Part shown: in pieces, positions 1 through 8,252 of the stretch
Numbering within the stretch: position 1 is the stretch's first letter
Layout of the letters: each line of letters opens with the position of its first letter
Origin: CAZKDV01 sp964551645
GTDB lineage: Bacteria; Bacteroidota; Bacteroidia; Bacteroidales; DTU049
Direction: 5' to 3'
Length of the DNA stretch: 20,431 nucleotides
NCBI GenBank assembly: GCA_964551645.1
Contig: CAZKDV010000040.1
Location: forward strand, 1-20,431
Position numbers and translations under genes: made by a program
The notes under the pieces: generated by a model
Seen by the model: the letters and a program-made list of their open reading frames with translations, nothing else
Database searches by the model: none
What the model was told of the DNA's origin: nothing

Positions 1-495
1 TATGCCGGAATTGCTTACTTTTTCTTTAATCCTCAAGCAGAATATGATGGCAAATGGCATGATCTTCAGCCATTAGGAACAGAAGGGCAGGGAACAGCAG
101 AATATAAAGACAGACCAATGTATAAGTTATCAGGCTTGGCAATTCCATTCGGAATTGGAGGCAAGTATAGCATTAATAAATCAATAAGCATAGGAGTAGA
201 GTGGGGTATGAGAAAAACTTTTACTGATTATTTAGATGATGTCAGCACAACTTATCCCGATCCTGATATACTTGCAACTAAAAGACCTTCAATAGCTAAT
301 ATTTTGTCTGATAGGACTTTATATCCCGAAGGAGGAGAGCCTATTGACAATACAGGTATGCAAAGAGGAGATAGTTCAACAAATGATTGGTATTCTTTTG
401 CAGGACTTACAATAACATTCAAAGTATTTCCTAAAAAAGAGCAATGCCACAAAGAGCCGAGTCCGAGAAAATCATATAAACTAATAATTGAATAA
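1..495 (+). CDS. porG: PorG-like (DUF6089 family) outer membrane protein, C-terminal part
   Basis: The gene is cut at its 5' end by the window; the frame is open from position 1 and ends with TAA at 493-495, giving about 164 residues. The visible part has the barrel-like alternation of this family, with the stretches FNPQAEYDGKWHDLQPLGTEGQ, then IPFGIGGKYSINKSISIGVEWG and RKTFTDYLDDVSTTY, which I recognise from DUF6089/PorG proteins. PorG is an outer-membrane component of the type IX secretion system in Porphyromonas gingivalis, where its gene also lies directly upstream of uppS and bamA. The same order here supports the call. The stop precedes the uppS ATG by 13 bases, so the two are probably co-transcribed. 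An internal ATG at 118 is not the real start, because homology continues upstream of it. Secretion-system membership is inferred from family and synteny; some DUF6089 proteins may do other jobs. Confidence 0.8.
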   Translation, partial: YAGIAYFFFNPQAEYDGKWHDLQPLGTEGQGTAEYKDRPMYKLSGLAIPFGIGGKYSINKSISIGVEWGMRKTFTDYLDDVSTTYPDPDILATKRPSIANILSDRTLYPEGGEPIDNTGMQRGDSSTNDWYSFAGLTITFKVFPKKEQCHKEPSPRKSYKLIIE

Positions 496-508
496 AGAAG
501 AATGTAGT

Positions 509-1252
509 ATGAGTAGTAATTTACAAAAGGAATTTGCTGTTTTGCCAAAACATGTTGCTATTATTATGGACGGAAATGGCAGATGGGCTAAAGAGCAAGG
601 GCAAGAAAGAATGTTCGGACATCAATATGGAGTGCAAACAGTGCGTAAGATGGTGGAAATTGCAGTTGAATTAGGATTGGAGTATTTGAGCTTATTTACA
701 TTTTCAATGGAAAACTGGAATAGACCTAAACAAGAAATAGATGCCTTGATGAAATTATTAGTTGATTCAATCGAAAAAGAAATTGACGAATTGGACAAAA
801 ATAATGTGCGATTGATGACAATTGGAGATATGTCTTTAATGCCAAAATATTGTTATGATTCTATTGAGAAATCTATACAAAGAACTTCAAAAAATAATGG
901 TTTGCACTTGTGTATTGCTCTTAGTTATAGTGGAAAATGGGATATAGTGCAAGCTGCTAAAAAAATGTGTGCCGATTGTGTAAACAAAGCTATTGACATA
1001 AATGATATTGACGAGGCAAAATTTGCAAACTATCTTGCTACCGCTTCTATACCTGACCCCGAACTGCTAATTAGAACAAGTGGAGAGACGAGGATTAGCA
1101 ATTTCTATCTTTGGCAATTAGCATATACAGAGATATACTACACTAAAAAATATTGGCCCGAATTTGGAAAAGAAGATCTTTTAGACGCTTTGCGAGATTT
1201 TCAAAAACGAGAACGCAGGTTTGGACGGACAACAGAACAAATTAAAAAATAA
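509..1252 (+). CDS. uppS: Undecaprenyl diphosphate synthase (isoprenyl transferase)
   Basis: This is a cytosolic cis-prenyltransferase that condenses isopentenyl diphosphate onto farnesyl diphosphate to make the C55 lipid carrier for peptidoglycan and surface glycans. The product is 247 residues, the usual length. Visible family motifs are HVAIIMDGNGRWA, with catalytic Asp near residue 21, then FTFSMENWNRP, and near the C-terminus LLIRTSGETRISNF and AYTEIYYTKKYWPEF, followed by an RERRFG tail. I chose ATG 509, preceded by a purine-rich AAAGAAG, over an in-frame TTG at 488 that lies inside the upstream coding region and would add seven unconserved residues. The stop is 8 bases before the bamA ATG, which implies an operon. 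All key residues I can recognise are present. Confidence 0.95.
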   Translation: MSSNLQKEFAVLPKHVAIIMDGNGRWAKEQGQERMFGHQYGVQTVRKMVEIAVELGLEYLSLFTFSMENWNRPKQEIDALMKLLVDSIEKEIDELDKNNVRLMTIGDMSLMPKYCYDSIEKSIQRTSKNNGLHLCIALSYSGKWDIVQAAKKMCADCVNKAIDINDIDEAKFANYLATASIPDPELLIRTSGETRISNFYLWQLAYTEIYYTKKYWPEFGKEDLLDALRDFQKRERRFGRTTEQIKK

Positions 1253-1260
1253 TTTAGGTG

Positions 1261-3759
1261 ATGATAAAAAAACATATAATATCAATATTAGTTTTGATTT
1301 TCTGCATTAATTTTGCGTCTTCGCAAGTATTGCCAAAAATAGACTATAAAAATCCCAAACAATATGAAATTGGCGGTATAACAGTTTCGGGAGCTGAATT
1401 TGTTGACCCAAGCATAGTTATAATGCTGTCAGGCTTGTCTGTTGGAGATGAAATTAATGTACCGGGAGACGAAATTAGCAAAGCAGTTCAGAGCTTGTGG
1501 AAACAAGATCTTTTCGGAAATGTTGAAATAACTGCAACAGGAACGCAAGGAAAATTTATATTTCTGGATATATATTTAGATGAAAAACCCAGATTAAGCA
1601 AATATGCAATTAAAGGTTTAGGAAAGTCAGAATCAAATACTGTAAAAGAAAAATTGAAAATTAGCCAAAATGATGTTGTAACCGATAATTTGCTCATGAG
1701 TTCAAAGCGAATTATTCAAACGCATTATATAAACAAAGCCTATTTGAATGCAAGTGTTGAAACAATAATACGCATAGATACATCGAAAAAGAATAGTGTA
1801 ATAGTTGATTTTGTAGTAGATAAGGGCGAGAAAATAAAAATTAAAAATATAGATGTTTATAACAATGCTCATTTTTCGGACAATAAAGTCAGAAGATTAT
1901 TAAAAAACACTAAAGAAAAGAAATTATGGAGAGTTTGGAAAGCCTCAAAGTTGATAAATAGTGATTTTAAAAAAGATCAAGCTGCTGTTATTGCAAAATA
2001 CAATGAAGAAGGCTATCGTGATGCTCGTATTGTTAGAGATTCTATTTATTCGATTGATAACAAGCATGTCGGAATTTCATTAACTATTGAAGAGGGTAAT
2101 CGATTTTATTTTAGAAACATTAGTTGGATTGGAAATACTAAATATTCTGACGAAGAATTAACTCAAAGATTGAAAATTCAAAAAGGAGATGTTTTTAATC
2201 AAAAAGTATTAGAAACAAACTTATATATGAGCATGGAAGGCAGGGATATTCATTCTTTGTATATGGATGATGGTTATTTATTCTTTTCAGCCAAGCCGAT
2301 AGAAAAAATAGTTGCAAACGACTCAATTGATATAGACATAATTATACATGAAGGCGAGCAAGCATACATCAATCGTGTTACTATTAAAGGAAATACAAGA
2401 ACAAATGACAGAGTGATTATGCGAGAAATCAGAACTAAGCCGGGACAGTTGTTTAGTCGTGCAGACTTGATGAGAACGCAAAGAGAATTAGCTCAATTGA
2501 GGTATTTTAATCAAGAATCACTTGGACAAGTTGATATAAAGCCAAACCCTCAAGATGGAACTGTTGATATTGAATATGTTGTGGAAGAAACTTCTACTGA
2601 CCAACTTGAACTTTCTGGAGGTTGGGGTTTAAACAGAATTGTTGGAACACTTGGAGTTTCTTTTAATAATTTTGCTATTGGAGATGTGTTTAAGCGATCA
2701 GCGTGGCGACCTGTTCCTTCCGGAAACGGACAAGTTTTATCACTTCGCGCACAATCAAATGGCATTTACTATCAAGCATATAATATGTCGTTTACAGAAC
2801 CATGGTTAGGAGGTAAAAAACCGAATGCTTTAAATTTTGGAATTTATCATTCTATACAAACAAATGGCATTTCGATTAAAGAAGATGGAAAATATGATAG
2901 TTCAGGCAATATAACCGAAAGACAACATATAAAAATATCAGGCGTAAGTGTTGGATTAGGCAAACGCTTGGTTTGGCCCGATGACTATTTCGTTTTGTAT
3001 CATAATATGAGCTTTCAACATTATGATGTGAAAAATTTTAGCAGTTTTGCATTTAATACAGGATATTCAAATAATGTTAGTTATTCGATAACATTAAGCC
3101 GTAATTCTGTTGATGCTCCTATTTATCCTCGAATTGGCTCTGATATTTCAATTAGTTGTCAAGCTACACCTCCATATTCTTTTTTTAATGCTTTAGATTA
3201 TGCACAAGCAACAGACCAACAAAAGTTTAAGTGGTTAGAATATCATAAATGGAAATTTAATTCTTCATTTTTTACAAGATTGGCAGGAAATTTGGTGCTA
3301 AACACTCGGACTCGTTTTGGCTTTTTAGGTTTGTATAATCGCCAAATAGGTTTATCGCCCTTTGAAAGATTTTATTTAGGAGGAGATGGCTTGACCGGAT
3401 TTTCATTAGACGGAAGAGAATACATTGGAATGAGAGGATATTCAAACAACTCGCTATCGGCAAATGAAGGTAGCACAATATTTAATAAATATACATTAGA
3501 GCTTAGATATCCATTATCTCTAAATCCTACAGCAACTATTTATATGCTGTCATTTCTTGAAGCCGGAAACACTTGGATTGGATTTGATACTTTCAATCCT
3601 TTTGATGTGAAGCGTTCGGCAGGTGTGGGGATTAGACTTTATATGCCTTTCTTCGGAATACTCGGATTGGACTGGGGCTATGGCTTTGACGAAATTCCAA
3701 ATAATATAGGAGCAAACAAAGGACAATTCCACTTCTCAATTAACCATTCAATAGATTAA
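1261..3759 (+). CDS. bamA: BamA / Omp85 outer membrane protein assembly factor
   Basis: The 832-residue precursor is the central component for folding beta-barrel proteins into the outer membrane. A signal peptide (MIKKHIISILVLIFC...ASSQ) is followed by several POTRA-like repeats over roughly residues 30-430, for example YEIGGITVSGAEF, LSKYAIKGLGKSE, IKNIDVYNNAHF, FRNISWIGNTKYSDEE and INRVTIKGNTRTND. A 16-strand-type barrel begins at DQLELSGGWG. The loop-6 signature appears as GMRGYSNNSLS (VRGF-like) after a GGDGLTGF stretch. A GTG at 1258 precedes the ATG at 1261 directly; either could initiate. The gene is tightly coupled to uppS and followed by skp-like genes, the expected partners. Oddity: the protein ends ...FHFSINHSID, so the terminal residue is not the aromatic usually found at the end of Omp85 barrels. 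Confidence 0.95.
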   Translation: MIKKHIISILVLIFCINFASSQVLPKIDYKNPKQYEIGGITVSGAEFVDPSIVIMLSGLSVGDEINVPGDEISKAVQSLWKQDLFGNVEITATGTQGKFIFLDIYLDEKPRLSKYAIKGLGKSESNTVKEKLKISQNDVVTDNLLMSSKRIIQTHYINKAYLNASVETIIRIDTSKKNSVIVDFVVDKGEKIKIKNIDVYNNAHFSDNKVRRLLKNTKEKKLWRVWKASKLINSDFKKDQAAVIAKYNEEGYRDARIVRDSIYSIDNKHVGISLTIEEGNRFYFRNISWIGNTKYSDEELTQRLKIQKGDVFNQKVLETNLYMSMEGRDIHSLYMDDGYLFFSAKPIEKIVANDSIDIDIIIHEGEQAYINRVTIKGNTRTNDRVIMREIRTKPGQLFSRADLMRTQRELAQLRYFNQESLGQVDIKPNPQDGTVDIEYVVEETSTDQLELSGGWGLNRIVGTLGVSFNNFAIGDVFKRSAWRPVPSGNGQVLSLRAQSNGIYYQAYNMSFTEPWLGGKKPNALNFGIYHSIQTNGISIKEDGKYDSSGNITERQHIKISGVSVGLGKRLVWPDDYFVLYHNMSFQHYDVKNFSSFAFNTGYSNNVSYSITLSRNSVDAPIYPRIGSDISISCQATPPYSFFNALDYAQATDQQKFKWLEYHKWKFNSSFFTRLAGNLVLNTRTRFGFLGLYNRQIGLSPFERFYLGGDGLTGFSLDGREYIGMRGYSNNSLSANEGSTIFNKYTLELRYPLSLNPTATIYMLSFLEAGNTWIGFDTFNPFDVKRSAGVGIRLYMPFFGILGLDWGYGFDEIPNNIGANKGQFHFSINHSID

Positions 3760-3783
3760 TAATTAAATATAGGAGAATAAATT

Positions 3784-4296
3784 ATGAAATCAAAATTTTT
3801 TGTAAGTCTTTTTGTACTCGCTTTTGCAACAAGTGCAATAGCTCAAACACGCGTTGCTGTGATAGACACAGATTATATTTTAAACAAAATATCCGAATAC
3901 ACTTCTGCTCAATCAACATTAGACGATTTAGCTTTGGAGTGGCAACAAGAAATAGAGAAAAAATTTGCTGAAATTGAAAAAATGTATAAATCATATCAAG
4001 CAGAATCTGTTCTGTTGCCAGAAGACATGAAAGTTAAGCGACAAGATGAAATCATTCAAAAAGAACGAGAAGTGAAAGATTTGCAAAAAAAGAGGTTTGG
4101 AACAGACGGAGATTTGTTTAAAAAACGACAAGAATTAATTAAACCTATTCAAGATAGAATTTTTAATGCAATTGAAGAATTTGCTAATGAAGGTAACTAT
4201 CAACTCGTTCTTGATAGAGCAAATTCAAGTCAAGTAATGTTTGTTAATCCAAGATTAGAAAAAAGCGATGATGTCCTTAAAAAATTAGGATATTAG
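3784..4296 (+). CDS. OmpH/Skp family periplasmic chaperone (first copy)
   Basis: This 170-residue secreted protein has a signal peptide MKSKFFVSLFVLAFATSAIAQ, then the family opening TRVAVIDTDYILNKISEYTSAQ, a long charged coiled-coil region (about residues 50-125) and the small closing strand region YQLVLDRANSSQVMFVNP. Skp/OmpH chaperones hold unfolded barrel proteins in the periplasm and pass them to BamA, encoded 24 bases upstream. The start is supported by AGGAGA at 3771-3776. Tandem duplication with the next gene is typical of Bacteroidota; the two proteins share the same fold but are clearly diverged. Confidence 0.9.
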   Translation: MKSKFFVSLFVLAFATSAIAQTRVAVIDTDYILNKISEYTSAQSTLDDLALEWQQEIEKKFAEIEKMYKSYQAESVLLPEDMKVKRQDEIIQKEREVKDLQKKRFGTDGDLFKKRQELIKPIQDRIFNAIEEFANEGNYQLVLDRANSSQVMFVNPRLEKSDDVLKKLGY

Positions 4297-4310
4297 TCAG
4301 AGATTTTACC

Positions 4311-4318
4311 TACTTTTG
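4311..4318 (+). promoter_or_regulatory. Bacteroidota-type -7 promoter element TACTTTTG
   Basis: The octamer matches the Bacteroidota primary-sigma -7 consensus TAnnTTTG exactly. It lies 30 bases before the ATG at 4349, leaving a short leader. I see no good TTTG -33 box at the usual spacing; the nearest candidate is TTAG at 4285-4288, 22 bases away. It would let the second ompH gene be transcribed separately from the operon. Confidence 0.5.
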
Positions 4319-4348
4319 CAAAAATTTTTAAATGTTAATACCTTATTT

Positions 4349-4861
4349 ATGAAAAAAACAATTTTAACTAGTCTGTTAGTAGCTTTTGTACTCTTATTCT
4401 CTAATGTTTATGCACAAAAGATTAAAGTCGGACATATAAATTCTGCTGAAATACTTGCAAATATGCCAGGAAGAGAAGCAGCACAAAAAGAATTAGTTGA
4501 TTATGCTGGCTCACTTGAAGAACAGCTTAAAATGATGTCGAATGAGTTTGAAACAAAGTATCAAGACTATATTGCAAACGAAACAAAAATGACAGAGTTG
4601 ATTAAGCAAACAAAACAAAGAGAATTGGCACAGTTGCAATCAAGGATTGAAGAATTTCAAACATCTGCACAAGAAGAACTGCATAAAAAAGAATCACAAT
4701 TAGTTGAACCTTTATTGAAAAAAGCTCAAGATGCAATTCAAAAAGTTGCTAAAGAAAAAGGTTATACCTATATTTTAGATACTTCTTCGGGTGCAGTTTT
4801 GTACTTTGACGAAACAGATGATATAATAACATTTGTCAAAAAAGAATTAGGTATTGAGTAA
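4349..4861 (+). CDS. OmpH/Skp family periplasmic chaperone (second copy)
   Basis: This is a 170-residue secreted coiled-coil chaperone. The signal peptide MKKTILTSLLVAFVLLFSNVYAQ is followed by KIKVGHINSAEILANMPGRE, a long Gln/Glu/Lys-rich helix region, and the end signature GYTYILDTSSGAVLYFDE. I chose ATG 4349 over an in-frame TTG at 4316, because the TTG would put eleven residues before a perfect signal peptide and overlaps the probable promoter. Its role matches the first copy, carrying outer-membrane clients to BamA. It is the last gene of the envelope cluster; a strong terminator follows within 35 bases. Confidence 0.9.
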   Translation: MKKTILTSLLVAFVLLFSNVYAQKIKVGHINSAEILANMPGREAAQKELVDYAGSLEEQLKMMSNEFETKYQDYIANETKMTELIKQTKQRELAQLQSRIEEFQTSAQEELHKKESQLVEPLLKKAQDAIQKVAKEKGYTYILDTSSGAVLYFDETDDIITFVKKELGIE

Positions 4862-4894
4862 TTCAATATGAAGTCCTTTAAAAAAAATATTAAT

Positions 4895-4930
4895 AAAAAC
4901 TTCGCCTTTCAATTGGTGAAGTTTTTTTTT
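4895..4930 (+). terminator. Rho-independent terminator ending the porG-uppS-bamA-ompH cluster
   Basis: The arms 4895-4906 (AAAAACTTCGCC) and 4915-4926 (GGTGAAGTTTTT) pair over 12 positions with one G-T wobble around an 8-base loop, and an uninterrupted T run covers 4922-4930. This is a textbook intrinsic terminator. The next gene's ATG starts at 4931, immediately after the last T. Confidence 0.85.
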
Positions 4931-7306
4931 ATGTGTAGTATTCAATACAGTAAACAATTAATTATTGTAATAATTTTATTGTTTCCAAGTCTATTATTTT
5001 CGCAAAAATATACTATTAGTGGCTTTGTTGAAGATGCTACTTCGGGAGAACGATTAATTTCTGCAACTATTTATGACGAGTATTCTCAGCAGGGTGTAAT
5101 TTCCAATGTTTACGGCTTCTATTCATTGACTATGTCTGGGGGAAAAGTAAAGCTAATTAGTTCTTATGTTGGATATTTGCCACAAATACAAGAGTTTACG
5201 CTAACTAAAGATACATTGTTGAAAATATCACTTGAACCGTCTTTGTTGTTGAGCGAAGTAATAATTACAGAGAAAAAAGAAAAACAGTTTGAGCAAACAC
5301 AAATGAGTGTGATTGAAATCCCGATGAGTACAATTAAATCTTTACCAATTTTATTTGGCGAAAGAGATGTGTTGAAAGCAATACAGTTGTTTCCGGGTGT
5401 ACAGTCTGGAAGTGAAGGAACTTCAGGCTTGTATGTGCGAGGTGGTGGTCCCGACCAAAATCTAATTCTACTTGATGGTGTTCCTGTATATAATGCCGAC
5501 CATTTATTTGGTTTCTTCTCAGTATTTAATCCTGATGCGGTTCAGCATGTTTCTCTTGTCAAAGGTGGATTTCCGGCTCGTTATGGAGGACGACTATCAT
5601 CTGTTATTGATATTCGCATGAAAGAGGGAAATAATAAAGAATACAAAGGAGAAGCGACTGTCGGACTAATTGCATCAAAGTTTACTGTCGAAGGACCAAT
5701 AAAAAAGAATACTTCATCTTTTGTTTTGTCAGGAAGAAGAACATATCTTGATATTCTAACTATTCCAATTATTAAGGCAATTGACCATAATACTAAGGCA
5801 GGGTATTATTTTTACGATTTGAACGCTAAAGTAAATTATATTTTATCTGATAAACACAGATTGTTTGCTAGCGTTTATACAGGCAAAGATGAAATGTATT
5901 TTGGATATAAAGACTCATACTACGATTCAGGTGCTAAGCATGAGTTTAACACAAAAGGAGGTATAAACTGGGGGAATATAACAACTGCTGTTCGGTGGAA
6001 TTATCTAATATCTAATAAAATGTTTTCTAATGTTACGGCTACTTACAGTAAATTTCAGTTTAAAGTACACGATAGATATATTTTTAAAAGTACTGACGAT
6101 AATACAACGACTAAAGATGATTATTACTTTGCATATATTTCTGGTATAGGAGATTTTGCATTGAAAACAGATATTGAATATCATCCTAACCTTAATCATA
6201 AGATTATGTTTGGTTTATCCGAAACTTATCATACATTTACTCCGGGTAGCACTGTTTTTCGAGCAAGCGGAAGTGAAGCATTTAATGAATTTGAAACACT
6301 TTTGACCAATAAAAAGGTGTTTGCCCACGATTTAGTATTATATGCAGAGGATAATATTTCAGTGGGAGCTAATTTACATATTAATCCGGGTGTGCATGTT
6401 TCAAGTTTTCTTGTTCAAGGAAAAACATATAGCTCAATACAGCCACGAATTTCATCAAGATATGTGTTGAGTGAAACTTGGTCAACAAAACTTGCTTTTT
6501 CGACTATGCGACAACATATTTTACTTTTGAGTAATAGTGGAATTGGATTGCCGACAGATTTGTGGCTTCCTGCAACAAAAAACACAAAGCCACAAGAATC
6601 TCAACAAATTGCTACCGGACTTTTTTGTGAAATAACAGATGGCATCGAAGCAAGTTTTGAAACATATTATAAAGCAATGCAAAACTTAATTGAATACAAA
6701 GAAGGAGTTGATTTGTTTGGAGTATATGATGAATGGGAAGAAAAGATAGAAGTAGGTAATGGATACGCATACGGATTTGAATTTTTGTTGAAAAAGTCAA
6801 AAGGCAAAACTTCGGGTTGGATTGGCTATACTTTGTCTTGGACTATGAGGGAATTTGAAAATATAAACTTTGGAAAGCCATTTCCGTATAAATATGACAG
6901 AAGACACGATATTGGACTTGCAATAACGCATGTCATTAATAAGGATATTGATGTTGGATTAGTCTTTGTTTATGGAACCGGAAATGCAGTGTCGCTGCCA
7001 ATAGAAAAATATAAATCACCGAGCTTTAACCAAAATAGTATGTATTCATATTATTCATCTGTTGATTATTATGATGGAAGAAATGGATTTAGAACACCTG
7101 CTTATCATAGACTCGATATTGGAGTGAATATGCACAAGGAAAGAAAAAGAGGTGTCGAAACATGGAGTTTTGGAGTTTACAATTTATATAATCGGAGAAA
7201 TCCGTTTATGTTGTTTTTCTCATCTGATTATAATGACAGAACAAGGTTGAAACAAATTAGTTTATTTCCGTTTATACCATCTGTGTCATATACTTTTAAA
7301 TTTTAA
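4931..7306 (+). CDS. TonB-dependent receptor with carboxypeptidase-regulatory-like N-terminal domain
   Basis: This 791-residue outer-membrane receptor moves a substrate across the outer membrane using TonB energy. Order of parts: signal peptide ending LLFSQ, a CarboxypepD_reg-like domain (YTISGFVEDATSGERLISAT to about residue 105), a plug domain with GVQSGSEGTSGLYVRGGGPDQN and LLDGVPVYNADHLFGFFSVFNPD, and a C-terminal barrel ending in SYTFKF, with the expected terminal Phe. An in-frame ATG at 4868 would place the hairpin and T run of the upstream terminator inside the coding region and bury the signal peptide, so I prefer 4931. It is followed 12 bases later by a DUF4249-type lipoprotein, a common pairing. 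There is no SusD gene, so a glycan role is not indicated and the substrate cannot be read from sequence. Confidence 0.88.
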   Translation: MCSIQYSKQLIIVIILLFPSLLFSQKYTISGFVEDATSGERLISATIYDEYSQQGVISNVYGFYSLTMSGGKVKLISSYVGYLPQIQEFTLTKDTLLKISLEPSLLLSEVIITEKKEKQFEQTQMSVIEIPMSTIKSLPILFGERDVLKAIQLFPGVQSGSEGTSGLYVRGGGPDQNLILLDGVPVYNADHLFGFFSVFNPDAVQHVSLVKGGFPARYGGRLSSVIDIRMKEGNNKEYKGEATVGLIASKFTVEGPIKKNTSSFVLSGRRTYLDILTIPIIKAIDHNTKAGYYFYDLNAKVNYILSDKHRLFASVYTGKDEMYFGYKDSYYDSGAKHEFNTKGGINWGNITTAVRWNYLISNKMFSNVTATYSKFQFKVHDRYIFKSTDDNTTTKDDYYFAYISGIGDFALKTDIEYHPNLNHKIMFGLSETYHTFTPGSTVFRASGSEAFNEFETLLTNKKVFAHDLVLYAEDNISVGANLHINPGVHVSSFLVQGKTYSSIQPRISSRYVLSETWSTKLAFSTMRQHILLLSNSGIGLPTDLWLPATKNTKPQESQQIATGLFCEITDGIEASFETYYKAMQNLIEYKEGVDLFGVYDEWEEKIEVGNGYAYGFEFLLKKSKGKTSGWIGYTLSWTMREFENINFGKPFPYKYDRRHDIGLAITHVINKDIDVGLVFVYGTGNAVSLPIEKYKSPSFNQNSMYSYYSSVDYYDGRNGFRTPAYHRLDIGVNMHKERKRGVETWSFGVYNLYNRRNPFMLFFSSDYNDRTRLKQISLFPFIPSVSYTFKF

Positions 7307-7318
7307 AATATTAAGTTT

Positions 7319-8200
7319 ATGAGAAGAATAGTGATTTTGCTTTTCATTTTTATTGCAACAGTATCATGTGAGAAATTTCTTGACATGGAAATACCCGATA
7401 AAGGTAGAAAAATGGTGCTTAATTGTTTTTTTAATGATAATGATACTTTGATTGTTGATTTGTCAAAAAGTGTGTTTATACTTGATAATTCTAACTTCAA
7501 TCCAATAAAAAAAGCTACAGTAAATATATTTGAGAATAGCAATTTAGTTGCTACTTGCACTGAATTTGAAGGCGGCAAGTACAAAGCAATAGGTTTTATT
7601 CCTCAAAAAGAAAAGAAGTATAAGATTGAAGTGATTCAAGAGGGTGATACCTTGACTTCTATAAGCACTATACCGTCAAATGTGCCGTTTAGTATTGTTG
7701 ATACATCAGTATATTCGCGAGATTATGAGTCTTATTTTAGAGTTAAACTTAGCTTGAATGACCCTGCGGGAGTTAAAAATTATTATATGATTAATTTTTC
7801 ACTTGAGAATACTATGGACTTATATGAAAATAATGAATCATATATTTATTTTTCAAGTGAAGATAAAGTAATTGAGACATTTTATGAGTCAAATGCTGTT
7901 TTTAGCGATGACTTATTTAACGGAAAAACTAAAAATATAACTTTTGATTTGAGTATTTACGATTTTTGGAACGATACTAACAAGCTCAAAATAACACTAT
8001 ATAGCTTATCCGAAGAAATGTATTTATATATTGTTTCTTTAATGGCACAGCAAGAAACATCGTTTAGTCCTTTTGCTGAACCTGTGATTGTTTTTAATAA
8101 TATTCAAAACGGATATGGAATTTTTGCAGGATATTCATCTTATACCGATAGCTTAATTGTGCCTAAACTGAACAATTACATATACGAAATTAATGAGTAA
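7319..8200 (+). CDS. DUF4249-type lipoprotein paired with the TonB-dependent receptor
   Basis: The product is 293 residues. A lipoprotein signal peptide ends ATVSC, with Cys17 as the lipidated residue. After FLDMEIPDKGRKMVLNCFF comes an immunoglobulin-like beta region (KKATVNIFENSNLVATCTEFEGGKY) and YKIEVIQEGDTLTSISTIPS, which are features of DUF4249 proteins. These are usually encoded just after a TonB-dependent receptor and are thought to be surface partners of it. The molecular function is not established. The 12-base gap to the receptor supports one transcript. Confidence 0.75.
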   Translation: MRRIVILLFIFIATVSCEKFLDMEIPDKGRKMVLNCFFNDNDTLIVDLSKSVFILDNSNFNPIKKATVNIFENSNLVATCTEFEGGKYKAIGFIPQKEKKYKIEVIQEGDTLTSISTIPSNVPFSIVDTSVYSRDYESYFRVKLSLNDPAGVKNYYMINFSLENTMDLYENNESYIYFSSEDKVIETFYESNAVFSDDLFNGKTKNITFDLSIYDFWNDTNKLKITLYSLSEEMYLYIVSLMAQQETSFSPFAEPVIVFNNIQNGYGIFAGYSSYTDSLIVPKLNNYIYEINE

Positions 8201-8225
8201 ATCTTAATAATACAATCTTTTCGCT

Positions 8226-8233
8226 TAGTTTTG
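8226..8233 (+). promoter_or_regulatory. Bacteroidota-type -7 promoter element TAGTTTTG
   Basis: An exact TAnnTTTG match lies 19 bases before the flippase ATG at 8253, in the 52-base gap after the DUF4249 gene. It suggests separate transcription of the flippase. A -33 box is not convincing. Confidence 0.5.
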
Positions 8234-8252
8234 CAATAAATACCAATTGTTG

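Noticed and set aside
4316..4348. TTG start for the second OmpH-like gene
   Set aside because: It overlaps the -7 promoter element and adds residues ahead of a complete signal peptide that begins at ATG 4349.
4868..4930. Upstream ATG as start of the TonB-dependent receptor
   Set aside because: It would translate through the intrinsic terminator and place a 21-residue charged extension before a normal signal peptide.
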